A stretch of 39,407 nucleotides of DNA. Origin: Spirochaetota bacterium (GTDB lineage Bacteria > Spirochaetota > UBA4802 > UBA5550). Made by a program: the position numbers and the translations under genes. Each line of letters opens with the position of its first letter. Positions within the stretch are counted from its first letter, which is position 1. The notes below the pieces were generated by a model. That model worked only from the letters and a program-made list of their open reading frames with translations. It was not told the DNA's origin and searched no databases. Positions 25,742-33,712 of this stretch are shown piece after piece. Where the stretch lies: positions 1 through 39,407 of the forward strand of contig JAKLIV010000013.1 of NCBI GenBank assembly GCA_022709405.1, read 5' to 3'.

Positions 25742-26180
25742 AAAAATGTTCATGCGCTTTCTCGAGCTCGACAACAACGCGAGGATCCCGCTTTCGGTAA
25801 GGGCGTATATGATCATTTCACCCAGATTCAGGAAGGAAATATCGGCGCTGCGGTCAACGCTCGAAAAGCTGAAGCATGACGGGCCGTATGAAGTTCCGGC
25901 CGGACTTTCTGGTGAAGTCATGGAGCGCATTCAGCTGCTCGGCTGCCGTTACGGCCACACCATATCCACCCTCAGGTGGGCGTTTACCGGCCTGGTCATC
26001 TGGCTGAGCATCATGCTGATCACGTTCAGCGATTCTTTCTCGTGGCTTACCGGCCATTTCGGCGCCAGGCTTCTCGTTCCCCTGAACATAGTTTTCGGTA
26101 TCGGCATAAGCATTTACGCGGGCTGTTATATTTTTTCCCATCTGGACGATCTCAAGAAAAGGTCCCGGTACCGGTTTTAA
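25731..26180 (+). CDS. Two-TM protein, possible anti-sigma factor
   Basis: This 149-residue protein has a soluble N-terminal part (about 85 residues, MRYEKMFMRFLELDNNARIPL onward) and two hydrophobic segments near residues 80-102 and 106-130. It starts 11 nt inside the sigma gene with GGAGG upstream, an arrangement common to sigma/anti-sigma pairs. I see no HxxxCxxC zinc motif, so it is not a ZAS-type anti-sigma. The role is inferred from position only. Confidence 0.6.
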   Translation: MRYEKMFMRFLELDNNARIPLSVRAYMIISPRFRKEISALRSTLEKLKHDGPYEVPAGLSGEVMERIQLLGCRYGHTISTLRWAFTGLVIWLSIMLITFSDSFSWLTGHFGARLLVPLNIVFGIGISIYAGCYIFSHLDDLKKRSRYRF

Positions 26181-26238
26181 GCCGGCCCCCGGGAATTCCG
26201 TTCATATGATTTTTATCTGCGATTCGTTGAAAGGATGA

Positions 26239-26541
26239 TCAGGCAAGGTCTTTTTTCATCGAGTAGTATTTTTCTCTGGTAATATCTCCCCTGGCATAGC
26301 GCTCCTTCAGGATTGTCATCGGCGCGTTCCCGTCGCTGCGGCCGTTATCGAGAAACCGTGTCCCGCAAAAAATAAGCACGCCCAGAATCGCGACGGTGAT
26401 CAGCCACATGATGTTCCCTCCGGCAAATCCGTGGAATCCGTCAGGCCCGGGCGCGCCGTAGGCGCAGGAGTTGCTCCACTGGGCCGTAACAAGTTCCGGC
26501 GCCGCCGGCAACATCATGAGTGCAAGTGCGATCCTTTTCAT
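26239..26541 (-). CDS. SHOCT-domain membrane protein
   Basis: This 100-residue protein has an N-terminal signal or anchor (ALALMMLPAAPELVTAQ), a transmembrane segment (IMWLITVAILGVLIFCG), and a C-terminal SHOCT motif, LKERYARGDITREKYYSMKKDL. SHOCT tails are short oligomerisation or contact elements found on many small membrane proteins. The start at 26541 follows AAGGAG; an upstream in-frame ATG at 26631 is not supported. It is divergent from cobO. Confidence 0.75.
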   Translation of the reverse strand: MKRIALALMMLPAAPELVTAQWSNSCAYGAPGPDGFHGFAGGNIMWLITVAILGVLIFCGTRFLDNGRSDGNAPMTILKERYARGDITREKYYSMKKDLA

Positions 26542-26716
26542 TTTTTTTCTCCTTCCGGACATCCGCATAAGACCCGGACTCGCTTCGGCAGGTTCCGGCC
26601 CTGAAAAAAAATAATCCAGCAGCCGGGACATTTTGAGGCTTGACCTTTCGGATGAAATGTACCATGAATGGCAACCGGCGCACGGAATTTCACCGCGCTC
26701 CCGGTCGGCGGCTTAC

Positions 26717-27244
26717 ATGAATCAATCACAGGGTTATGTTCACATTTACACGGGAAACGGCAAGGGCAAGACGAGCGCCGCCCTGGGGCTTGTCCTGCGC
26801 GCCGCCGGCGCAGGGATGAGATGCCTGATGATCCAGTTCATGAAGGGCAGGGAGTACAGCGAACTGCGCGCCCTGGCCAGGCTTCATGATCTGGTCTTTG
26901 TCGAGCAGTACGGCAGCAGGGATTTCTGCATGCCGGGCGAGAACCGGGACGAGCACCGCGAGTTCGCCCGGGACGGGTACGACCGGGCCAGGGCCGCTCT
27001 TTCCGAAGGAAATTATTCCGTCGTGGTGCTCGATGAAATCATCACCGCGATGAAGGCCGGCCTTCTCAGCGAAGACGCGCTTCTCGGGCTTATCGGGCTG
27101 AAGCGGCCCGAAACAGAGCTGGTCCTCACCGGCAGGGGGGCGACCGAAGCCCTCATCGCGCGCGCAGACCTGGTCACCGAGATGGTTGAGGTCAAGCATT
27201 ACTACAGCAGGGGTGTGCCTGCCCGCAGGGGAATCGAAGAGTAG
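26717..27244 (+). CDS. cobO: Corrinoid adenosyltransferase CobO/BtuR type
   Basis: This 175-residue enzyme transfers adenosyl from ATP to cob(I)alamin or its precursor, making the coenzyme B12 form. The P-loop-like GNGKGKTS lies at residues 13-20. Family motifs QFMKGREYSEL, VVVLDEI and LTGRGA are present. The start at 26717 matches the usual family N-terminus, but the ribosome binding site is weak; ATGs at 26633 and 26657 would add sequence unlike the family. The next gene starts 3 nt after the stop. The B12-linked radical SAM protein and MetH-like protein in this window indicate corrinoid use. Confidence 0.9.
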   Translation: MNQSQGYVHIYTGNGKGKTSAALGLVLRAAGAGMRCLMIQFMKGREYSELRALARLHDLVFVEQYGSRDFCMPGENRDEHREFARDGYDRARAALSEGNYSVVVLDEIITAMKAGLLSEDALLGLIGLKRPETELVLTGRGATEALIARADLVTEMVEVKHYYSRGVPARRGIEE

Positions 27245-27247
27245 CAG

Positions 27248-28717
27248 ATGAAACGAGCCGCGGTCCTCATCCTCCTCCTGCTTGTATGCCGGGGGGCCCA
27301 AGCAGCCAAACCTATACTGGGCGTTGCAGGCTTCGGCGCCCTGTCTCCACGCGAGGGGCAGCTGGCTCAGATGCTCGAGCTGCACCTCGACAATATCGCG
27401 CGCTCGATCGGGGTCTTCGACCTGGTTAACAGCGCCCTGCTGCGAGACCAGATGGCGAAATTCGGATGCCGTGACGAAAGCTGCATTCTCGAGTTCTCCC
27501 GCGACGCCGGCATCAACGTCGTCATATCCGGATCGGTCAGGGACCTCGGCGATCATCTTCTGTTCTCGATCAGGGCCCATTCCCCCGATGTTCCGTATGA
27601 CGACAAGGCAGTGTACCGCTATTCGGTCGAGGTGCCGCTGTACGCCAAATATACGGTGACGGAGTTCAGCTATATCTGCGAGGAGCAGGCCGGACACTTT
27701 CTTGCGGGATTGATGTCGGCCTATCGCCGGCCGGTTTATTTCGGTAACGGGCAGTCAGTCTCCGAAGGGGTCTCGGGCTCATACGATGTGTACCGGATCG
27801 CCGGCGCAAACGAAGGATCGCTTCGGCGGTTTTATGCGGTCGGCAAGACCGTTGTTTCTGCGGGCGCGGTCGTCGCCGGGCATGATAAAGATATTCGGGC
27901 TGGGGATTTCATCCTTCTGCGATACGAAGACAAATCCCGTTTTCTGAAGGATTTCTACTATGGCAGAAAAAAGGAGGTGATCTTTGAACCCCCTGCGTAC
28001 CAGGACGCGCTTTATATGCTGCTGCTCACCGGACCGGCGAGCGCGCTGATGCCGGTTGTCGCCCCGATCTTTGGGTACTACCGGACTGCAGACTGGACCG
28101 GGCTCGCGCTGTGGGCCCTCAACGTCGCTCCGTACCTGTATTTTGAAATCAACGGTTTTGTCCATTATCCCGGCCAGTATCGGGACAGGCATAAGAATAT
28201 ATCCAGGCAGACCATGGCGCAGTGGCATTTCGCCTGGTATTTCGCTTTCGCCGGCGGCGCGGCGCTTTTCGTGGACGCGTTCGCGAACGATTATCTCAAA
28301 ACGGCGACCAACTATCTTGAAAGAAGGCGTTTCATGGGCAATCCCCTGTGCGCCGCATACCTGGCGCTGGTTTCCGGCGGCGCGGGGCATTTTTACCGCG
28401 GCCATCGCCTCTGGGGATATTTCTACTTCCATCTCAACAACGCGCTGCTGTATCTCATCATAAACGAGTTTTCTCCCGGAGAGAGATACGACCGCGACAG
28501 GGACCGTTATGTCAGGGAAGGGATAAACGAGACCAGGGGATACGCGTATGCCGGAGTTTTCTGCGCCCTCAAGATCGCCGAGGTGGTCCACGCGGTGCTG
28601 ATCAAGGACCGGATACGGGGAGGGGATGTCGTTGAGGATTCGGCCTCTTTCGAACCGGTGCTGTATCCCGGCGAGAACGGGGTGAGCGTGGGATTGCAGT
28701 GCAATTACCGGTTTTAG
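27248..28717 (+). CDS. Exported protein of unknown function with TolB/CsgG-like N-domain
   Basis: This 489-residue protein begins with a signal peptide (VLILLLLVCRGAQA). Residues about 20-130 contain GVAGFGALS and CRDESCILEFSRDAGINVVISGSVRD, a pattern like the N-terminal domains of TolB/CsgG-type proteins. The C-terminal half has several hydrophobic segments and a SGGAGHFYRGHRLWGYF motif, like the PGxGxxYxGxxxxG motif of small membrane domains. It ends with an aromatic residue (CNYRF). The next gene resembles it in layout. It follows cobO by 3 nt but shows no link to B12. I do not recognise a function. Confidence 0.6.
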   Translation: MKRAAVLILLLLVCRGAQAAKPILGVAGFGALSPREGQLAQMLELHLDNIARSIGVFDLVNSALLRDQMAKFGCRDESCILEFSRDAGINVVISGSVRDLGDHLLFSIRAHSPDVPYDDKAVYRYSVEVPLYAKYTVTEFSYICEEQAGHFLAGLMSAYRRPVYFGNGQSVSEGVSGSYDVYRIAGANEGSLRRFYAVGKTVVSAGAVVAGHDKDIRAGDFILLRYEDKSRFLKDFYYGRKKEVIFEPPAYQDALYMLLLTGPASALMPVVAPIFGYYRTADWTGLALWALNVAPYLYFEINGFVHYPGQYRDRHKNISRQTMAQWHFAWYFAFAGGAALFVDAFANDYLKTATNYLERRRFMGNPLCAAYLALVSGGAGHFYRGHRLWGYFYFHLNNALLYLIINEFSPGERYDRDRDRYVREGINETRGYAYAGVFCALKIAEVVHAVLIKDRIRGGDVVEDSASFEPVLYPGENGVSVGLQCNYRF

Positions 28718-28723
28718 CGGGTC

Positions 28724-30214
28724 ATGCGGATGAAAAAAATAAACATAATTATCTCGGCGCTGATGCTTCTTTTCATTTTTATCGCCCGGTCCGAGGCAGG
28801 GCCCGGAACCTCGTCCGGATCGGAATCCCTCGGTGAGAATTTCGGAGCGAAGGCCGCGATTTTCTATCAGGCAGGGCTCAGCATGGAGCTCAACGCCATC
28901 GGCATGAAGACCGTGGTGGAGACCGCCGAGGTCTTCACGCGTCTGGGCCGGTTCTATCCCGTTGACCGTGATTCGACAGGCAGCGCCGTATCGGGATCCG
29001 CATCCGCCGGCGATTATACCGGCATCGCCAGGGATCTCGGAGCCGCCGTCTGCTGCGTGGTTTACCTGGAGCGCGCCGGCGACATGTACCTGGCCGTGCT
29101 CAGGGTCTCGGCGCTTGACGGCCGCTATAAAAACCTGGAAACTCAGACAACGGTGAGAAGCCGCATAATCAACAATATCCCTCTGAAGGTCGCCAGGGAG
29201 ATCGCCTGGCTGCACAGGGACCTCGGGCTGTATGCCCCGGTAATCGGTACAAGCGGCGGCGAGACACTGATCGGGGCCGGCGAATGGCACGGCCTGAAAC
29301 CGGGAAGCTATTCGACCGACCGCGGAAAGATCGATGTGCTCAAGACCTCGCGCAATTCGTCGATCGCGGCATGCGAGTCTCTCGGGGATGCCGGTGGTCT
29401 GGCCATTGAAATTTATCCAGCGTGGAAAGAGGCGGTGCATGAACTCGACGAGGCGATTGACAGGAACACCATTTTCGCATCTTCGATGACCGTGGAACAG
29501 TTGAAGGGTGACGATCCGGGAAAGCGTTTTGCCAAGGCCTTCTGCCTCATAAACAACGGCGCGAGCCTGATACTGCCCGGATACGGATCGTACCTTGCCT
29601 GCGGCTATCTCGGGGTGAAGCAGCAGGTGTCGATCGCGAACGCGGTGCTCACCCCGCTGCTGGTCTTCACCCAGTTCACCCTTACTGGGATGATGACCGG
29701 TTTCAAGACCAATTTCGCGCCCTGGATACGTGACAGCGACAAGACTGCGGCGGTTCAGAACCTCCAGATATTCTGCTGGTCGACGCTGCTCACGACCTAC
29801 GCCGCGTCCTTCCTGGACCAGCTCGCGTACCAGTACGAACTGACCCGCAAGCTTCCTCCGTTTTTCACGCACCGTGACCAGGCCGCGGCATTTCTCTCTC
29901 TGCTGGTCCCCGGGGGAGGGCTTTTCTACAAGGGCTACCGGATCGCGGGATGGTCTTTCTATTTCGCCGAGATGGCCCTTGCCGGGTTCGGGGCGTATTC
30001 GACAGGCGACGGGTCGGATTACGGATACGCTTTCGGCGCGCTGGCGATTGTCAAGGCGATTGAAATTGTCTGCGCTTATCTTATCGAGCCTTCGTATGAG
30101 GTTTACCGCCTTGAGAGGGAGAGACGGGCGGGCCGGATATCCTTTTCGCTCAACGTCCTGCCGGATCACCTCGGCAAGAACGTGTTCATGGCCTCGTGCG
30201 GCATGAGATTTTAG
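28724..30214 (+). CDS. Exported membrane protein of unknown function, probable relative of its neighbour
   Basis: This 496-residue protein starts with a signal peptide (IIISALMLLFIFIARSEA). Residues about 30-170 look like a periplasmic domain. The C-terminal half has hydrophobic segments and LLVPGGGLFYKGYRIAGWSFYF, the same PGxGxxYxG motif type as the upstream gene. It ends in CGMRF, with a final aromatic residue as in its neighbour. Size, layout and C-terminus suggest an old duplication, but identity is too low to be sure by eye. It starts 6 nt after the previous stop, so the two form an operon. A longer antisense frame on the minus strand is rejected. Confidence 0.6.
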   Translation: MRMKKINIIISALMLLFIFIARSEAGPGTSSGSESLGENFGAKAAIFYQAGLSMELNAIGMKTVVETAEVFTRLGRFYPVDRDSTGSAVSGSASAGDYTGIARDLGAAVCCVVYLERAGDMYLAVLRVSALDGRYKNLETQTTVRSRIINNIPLKVAREIAWLHRDLGLYAPVIGTSGGETLIGAGEWHGLKPGSYSTDRGKIDVLKTSRNSSIAACESLGDAGGLAIEIYPAWKEAVHELDEAIDRNTIFASSMTVEQLKGDDPGKRFAKAFCLINNGASLILPGYGSYLACGYLGVKQQVSIANAVLTPLLVFTQFTLTGMMTGFKTNFAPWIRDSDKTAAVQNLQIFCWSTLLTTYAASFLDQLAYQYELTRKLPPFFTHRDQAAAFLSLLVPGGGLFYKGYRIAGWSFYFAEMALAGFGAYSTGDGSDYGYAFGALAIVKAIEIVCAYLIEPSYEVYRLERERRAGRISFSLNVLPDHLGKNVFMASCGMRF

Positions 30215-30284
30215 CGTACTGCAAATCCGCTGAATCTTGACTCAATTGTTTTCACGGACCCGATACCGCGAAGTATGGGAAATA

Positions 30285-30737
30285 TTAATTCTTTGCCTTG
30301 AATACGTTCAGGGCGCTTTCTCCATGGAACTGTTCGGCATAGGTCATCGCAGTATTTCCCTGGGTGTCCTTGATTTCCGGGTCGGCTTTGTATTTCAGCA
30401 TTTCCTTGATGATGATCGTATTGCCGTAATATGCAGCAACCATCAGCGGAGTCGATCCAATCGCAAGCGATTTGTATTCCTTGACCGATTTTTTATTGGG
30501 GTCAGCTCCTTTTTCAAGGAGGAGCCGGGCAATGCTGTACTGGTTGTAGCAGGCGGCCCACATGAGGGGCGTCCATCCCCATTTGTCGTAGGCATTGACA
30601 TCATGCCCTTTATTCACAAGCTCCTGGGCAAGTTCGTATTTTCCGTGATATGCCGCCCCTGAAAGAGTCGCATCGCAACCGCAGAATGTCAGGGCAATGA
30701 TAATCAGGCCGGAAAGCACAGCAGTATGATTTCTCAT
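30285..30737 (-). CDS. Ankyrin-repeat lipoprotein
   Basis: This 150-residue protein begins with a lipoprotein-like signal (IIIALTFCGC). It holds about three ankyrin repeats, seen as WTPLMWAACYNQYSIARLLLEKGADPN, split here only by name, and STPLMVAAYYGNTIIIKEMLKYKADPE. Ankyrin repeats bind other proteins. Exported ankyrin lipoproteins are known in many Gram-negative bacteria, with mostly unknown partners. The start follows GAGGAGG. A small dyad (30773-30789) lies upstream. Confidence 0.8.
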   Translation of the reverse strand: MRNHTAVLSGLIIIALTFCGCDATLSGAAYHGKYELAQELVNKGHDVNAYDKWGWTPLMWAACYNQYSIARLLLEKGADPNKKSVKEYKSLAIGSTPLMVAAYYGNTIIIKEMLKYKADPEIKDTQGNTAMTYAEQFHGESALNVFKAKN

Positions 30738-30772
30738 GGCCAGGACCTCCTCATAATGTAATTGAATTATTT

Positions 30773-30789
30773 GACGATATATTATCGTC
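30773..30789. repeat. Short perfect inverted repeat upstream of the ankyrin gene
   Basis: GACGATA (30773-30779) and TATCGTC (30783-30789) flank a TAT spacer. It lies between the reductase gene end and the ankyrin gene start. It may be a weak terminator for the reductase transcript or an operator for the ankyrin gene; no good T-tail favours the first. Confidence 0.35.
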
Positions 30790-30818
30790 TTTCCCTGTCA
30801 ACTATTTTCTCCGTTGTC

Positions 30819-31394
30819 TTATAAGGCAAGTTGCCTTCCCAGCGCTTCAGCCGCGGCCATCAGCTCTTCATTCCTGCGGATGTCTCCTGCTTCGAGAGCG
30901 CTTCCGTAAACCATGCCTGCGATATCGGCCCCGACATATTTAAATGAGTCCTGGAAACAGCGGATGGCGTTGACCGCGCCCGAGGCCACCGCGTCGGTGT
31001 CGCCGTAACTTATGGCGACACCGATTTTCTTTCTGAAAGGATTTTTGCCGTAGCGCGGCAGGGCGAAACAGCGGTCCATCCAAAGCTTGGTCTGCGCAGA
31101 CATGTTGAACCAGTGGACCGGCGTGGCGATCACCCACGCGTCGGCTTCCGCGAGCTTCGGGAAAACAGCCTGCATGTCGTCTTTTATGACGCATCCCGGA
31201 GCATCGGGATTCTGGCATGACCAGCAGGCCCGGCAGGGTTTGATGTCCATGCCCAGAATGAAAAGTGACTCGACTTCGGCTCCGGCGGATTCGGCTCCGG
31301 CTGCGATGCGTTCTGCCAGGGCGGCGCTGTTGCCGTTTTTCCTGGGGCTGCCGAGAAGAATAAGGACTTTCTTTCTGTTTTTGACGTCGCTCAT
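30819..31394 (-). CDS. NADPH-dependent FMN reductase / iron-sulfur flavoprotein-like
   Basis: This 191-residue protein has the flavodoxin-like FMN site (LLGSPRKNGNSAALAERI), then a cysteine group CRACWSCQNPDAPGC, like that of archaeal-type iron-sulfur flavoproteins, and ATPVHWFNMSAQTKLWMDR. It probably reduces small electron acceptors with NAD(P)H or ferredoxin in the cytoplasm, as in many strict anaerobes. The start follows GGAGG at 31401-31405. The cysteine spacing (C-x2-C-x2-C-x7-C) fits a cluster, though this cannot be proven here. Confidence 0.8.
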   Translation of the reverse strand: MSDVKNRKKVLILLGSPRKNGNSAALAERIAAGAESAGAEVESLFILGMDIKPCRACWSCQNPDAPGCVIKDDMQAVFPKLAEADAWVIATPVHWFNMSAQTKLWMDRCFALPRYGKNPFRKKIGVAISYGDTDAVASGAVNAIRCFQDSFKYVGADIAGMVYGSALEAGDIRRNEELMAAAEALGRQLAL

Positions 31395-31462
31395 GGCGTT
31401 CCTCCCGTGAATCGTTATGTTATGGTTTTCAGGGTTGATTCAGACTGAGTAAGGGTCGGCTG

Positions 31463-31996
31463 TTATTCGCGGCTCTTCATATGCCTGACCGCTTCGCGCC
31501 AGGGCCTGCCGTTGATCAGCAACTCCTTGACCGCCGCCTTGCCTTTCCGGTCGACACTGACCACAAGGGAGCCCTCGCCCGACCTCACCGCCCTGTCGAG
31601 GGCCGCGCTCTCGTTTTCTGGAATGTAGAATCGCTCGATGCCTGCAACGAAACTTCCGCCGGAGCACTTTCCGGACAGGAGCGCGTCACAGAGGTTTTCA
31701 TCATCGTCGTGGTACATCGGCACCGAACCGATGACGGTGCCGCCTCCGTCAAGCGCGAGGCACAACGATATATTGTCCCTGTCCCAGTCGGTGCCCTGGC
31801 ATGCGTCTCCCGCATCGAGCTTGAGCCGGTAGGTCAGGTAATGGCCCGAGAGAATGTCCCTGGGGTCGAACCCGGTGATTGGGACGATGATCTTCCTGCC
31901 GGCCATGACCTTGAATGACTTGTATGCGCACAGCAGGGCCAGGAAGATGATGGGCATGGCCAGAGCCGCCGCCAGCTTTTTATTCAGTGTCGCCAT
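31463..31996 (-). CDS. GDYXXLXY-domain protein
   Basis: This 177-residue protein has one N-terminal membrane anchor (LAAALAMPIIFLALLCAY) and a periplasmic part containing DPRDILSGHYLTYRL, the variant of the GDYxxLxY motif, and a later FYIPENESAALDRAV, a characteristic second motif of the family. Such genes normally follow a DUF2157 membrane-protein gene, as here; the two overlap by 17 nt. The function of the pair is not known. Confidence 0.8.
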   Translation of the reverse strand: MATLNKKLAAALAMPIIFLALLCAYKSFKVMAGRKIIVPITGFDPRDILSGHYLTYRLKLDAGDACQGTDWDRDNISLCLALDGGGTVIGSVPMYHDDDENLCDALLSGKCSGGSFVAGIERFYIPENESAALDRAVRSGEGSLVVSVDRKGKAAVKELLINGRPWREAVRHMKSRE

Positions 31997-33176
31997 TGTC
32001 TTTGTCTCCGATAACGCTTCGTAATAAACCCAGCAGTCTGTCGCGCTGCCTGAACCACAGGAGCGAAACTCCGATGATCAATAACCCCGAGAATATCAGG
32101 CCGAAGCCCGTGGCTGCGAGGTCCTTGAATACCTGGAAATAGACCACGAGAAAGCGCAGCCCTGCCAGGAGCGTGGCGACGTTGAACAGCCGCTTGCTGT
32201 CCCTGACCACGAAGAGCATGCTCAATAAAATCAGCATCGAGATCGTGTAAAGGGCGCCGAGGAACTCGTTTCCGGTGCGGATGGCCTCGGGGTCCGGGGG
32301 AAAGAGCAGGGGGATATACGGGAGCGCGGTGATCAAGATCATTATAAGGATGATCAATTTTTCTTTTATCCTGACCTTCGAGTCGGCAAACAGCGAGGCC
32401 AGCGCCAGGAGCGCGAACACCGCCGCGGGAAGCATTATCTTCGCCGGGACGTCGAATTCACCGGTCGAGATATTTATGTCGGTGATTATGATTGCGCCGA
32501 GCATGAAGACCAGCGCCCACTGGATGAAAGCCGTGCTGTGGCGCCCCAGGACTTTTGCCCTGCTCATGAGGCTTCCGGCGAACAGGCACAGGAAGGGCAG
32601 CGCCATTCCCAGCGCCAGGATGACCTCATCGTCATTGGTGTACTCGCTCCAGATGAACGCGTCCGACACGGCCCAGGCCGCGGTCGCGCCGAGAAAGCCG
32701 GCAACCCAGAGATAGGGAATGAATCCTTTCTTTGTGAACAGGCTCAGGGGAAATATGATCGCTGCCCAGAAGAAGAGCGCCTGATGCAGCTCCCCGCCGG
32801 TATGGAATACCTGCGAGATGAGTCCGATCGAGGCCAGCACGAATAGCGCGAAGAAAGAGGCGGCCGCATCGTACAGGATGCCGCGTTCTTTCCGGTCAAG
32901 CGCCAGCACCCCGGCTGCAACGGCCATGAGCAGGATAAAATCCATGAAGAGCTTTATCCCGCCCGGAATCTCTTCCCAGTTGGCTGCGATGATCGAAATC
33001 AGGCCGATGCCGATGATGCTCACGCCGAGAACGAGGAACCCGTACAGCGCCCAGCGGGACCTGGCGCCGCCCGATTTTTTCTCCTCGAAGGAAATGATCG
33101 TGTCTTTTTGCGCGCCGGTGATGATGCCGGTAGCGGTCCAGTCATTCAGGCTTTTCAGGAGGGTTTTTTTGACCAT
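31980..33176 (-). CDS. DUF2157-family membrane protein
   Basis: This 398-residue protein has a soluble N-terminal part (residues about 1-40, LKSLNDWTATGIITGAQKDTI) followed by some ten hydrophobic segments, the usual DUF2157 layout, and a basic C-terminus (RQRDRLLGLLRS). It overlaps the GDYXXLXY gene, its typical partner. The role is unknown. Its ribosome binding site GGTGG at 33182-33189 is one arm of an inverted repeat whose other arm lies 70 nt upstream, so the leader can fold over the site. Confidence 0.8.
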   Translation of the reverse strand: MVKKTLLKSLNDWTATGIITGAQKDTIISFEEKKSGGARSRWALYGFLVLGVSIIGIGLISIIAANWEEIPGGIKLFMDFILLMAVAAGVLALDRKERGILYDAAASFFALFVLASIGLISQVFHTGGELHQALFFWAAIIFPLSLFTKKGFIPYLWVAGFLGATAAWAVSDAFIWSEYTNDDEVILALGMALPFLCLFAGSLMSRAKVLGRHSTAFIQWALVFMLGAIIITDINISTGEFDVPAKIMLPAAVFALLALASLFADSKVRIKEKLIILIMILITALPYIPLLFPPDPEAIRTGNEFLGALYTISMLILLSMLFVVRDSKRLFNVATLLAGLRFLVVYFQVFKDLAATGFGLIFSGLLIIGVSLLWFRQRDRLLGLLRSVIGDKDNGDTE

Positions 33177-33181
33177 GTCTG

Positions 33182-33267
33182 TCCACCGGAAGATTGATTC
33201 GTAAGTATCCCCCGGGGCGATGCAAAAGGCAAGAATTTTATTCTTGGCAGCGGTTTTGACCGGTGGA
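33182..33267 (-). promoter_or_regulatory. Leader that can sequester the DUF2157 ribosome binding site
   Basis: On the minus strand TCCACCGG (33267-33260) is complementary to CCGGTGGA (33189-33182), which holds the ribosome binding site just before the ATG at 33176. Inside lies a hairpin CAAGAAT-AAA-ATTCTTG (33246-33230) and a CCCCGGGG palindrome. Such folding could block translation, as in an RNA thermometer or other switch. Confidence 0.4.
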
Positions 33268-33340
33268 TTATTTCGGGTGACTGCTTGAATATCTCAATTG
33301 TATGATCATGATATAAACGTGTTTCAAAACATTAAATGTG

Positions 33341-33370
33341 CATGAAAAAGGGGCTTCTTATTAAGCCCCT
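33341..33370 (-). terminator. Terminator after the 64-residue gene
   Basis: AGGGGCTT (33349-33356) pairs with AAGCCCCT (33363-33370). On the minus strand the stem is followed by TTTTTC. It ends the transcript of the small gene at 33405-33599. Confidence 0.7.
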
Positions 33371-33404
33371 CATAAAATGATTATACCGCATTGTAATGAA
33401 GAAA

Positions 33405-33599
33405 TCACGGGACTCTCTTGATGGTTTTATCAGCAATCATGTCCTTGAATTCAGCAAGAAGCACCTTCTCATGTTTGTCCAGGACCCCGTCCTGAAGAGC
33501 AAGGTTGAAGATTTCTTCATATTCTGCGTTCGTAACCACGTGATCATCGATCGCCTTTTTGATGACTTCTGCCAGCTTTTGTCCGCTTTTTGTCAGCAT
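33405..33599 (-). CDS. Small helical protein, unknown function
   Basis: This 64-residue acidic, helical protein (SGQKLAEVIKKAIDDHV, then AEYEEIFNLALQDGVLDKHE) has the pattern of a short TerB-like or EF-hand-like helical domain: paired helices with DGVLDKHEKVLLAEF between them. The start follows AAGGAGG, which is a strong site, and a terminator follows, so it is a separate, probably well-expressed gene. I do not recognise a defined family. Confidence 0.65.
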   Translation of the reverse strand: MLTKSGQKLAEVIKKAIDDHVVTNAEYEEIFNLALQDGVLDKHEKVLLAEFKDMIADKTIKRVP

Positions 33600-33712
33600 T
33601 TCGTTCCTCCTTGATCATCGATAATTGTGAATGGTAAGTATAACTACGATGGCCATTGTTTCATCAAATTATTATTTGGATAATTCTGTTGTCAAGCTAT
33701 TACATGTTTTTT

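Noticed and set aside
26633..26716. Upstream in-frame starts of cobO
   Set aside because: They would add residues unlike the family N-terminus, which usually begins just before the P-loop.
27779..30169. A 796-codon open frame on the minus strand
   Set aside because: It runs opposite two real genes with signal peptides and good membrane patterns. Its product has no domain character and is a by-product of the base composition.
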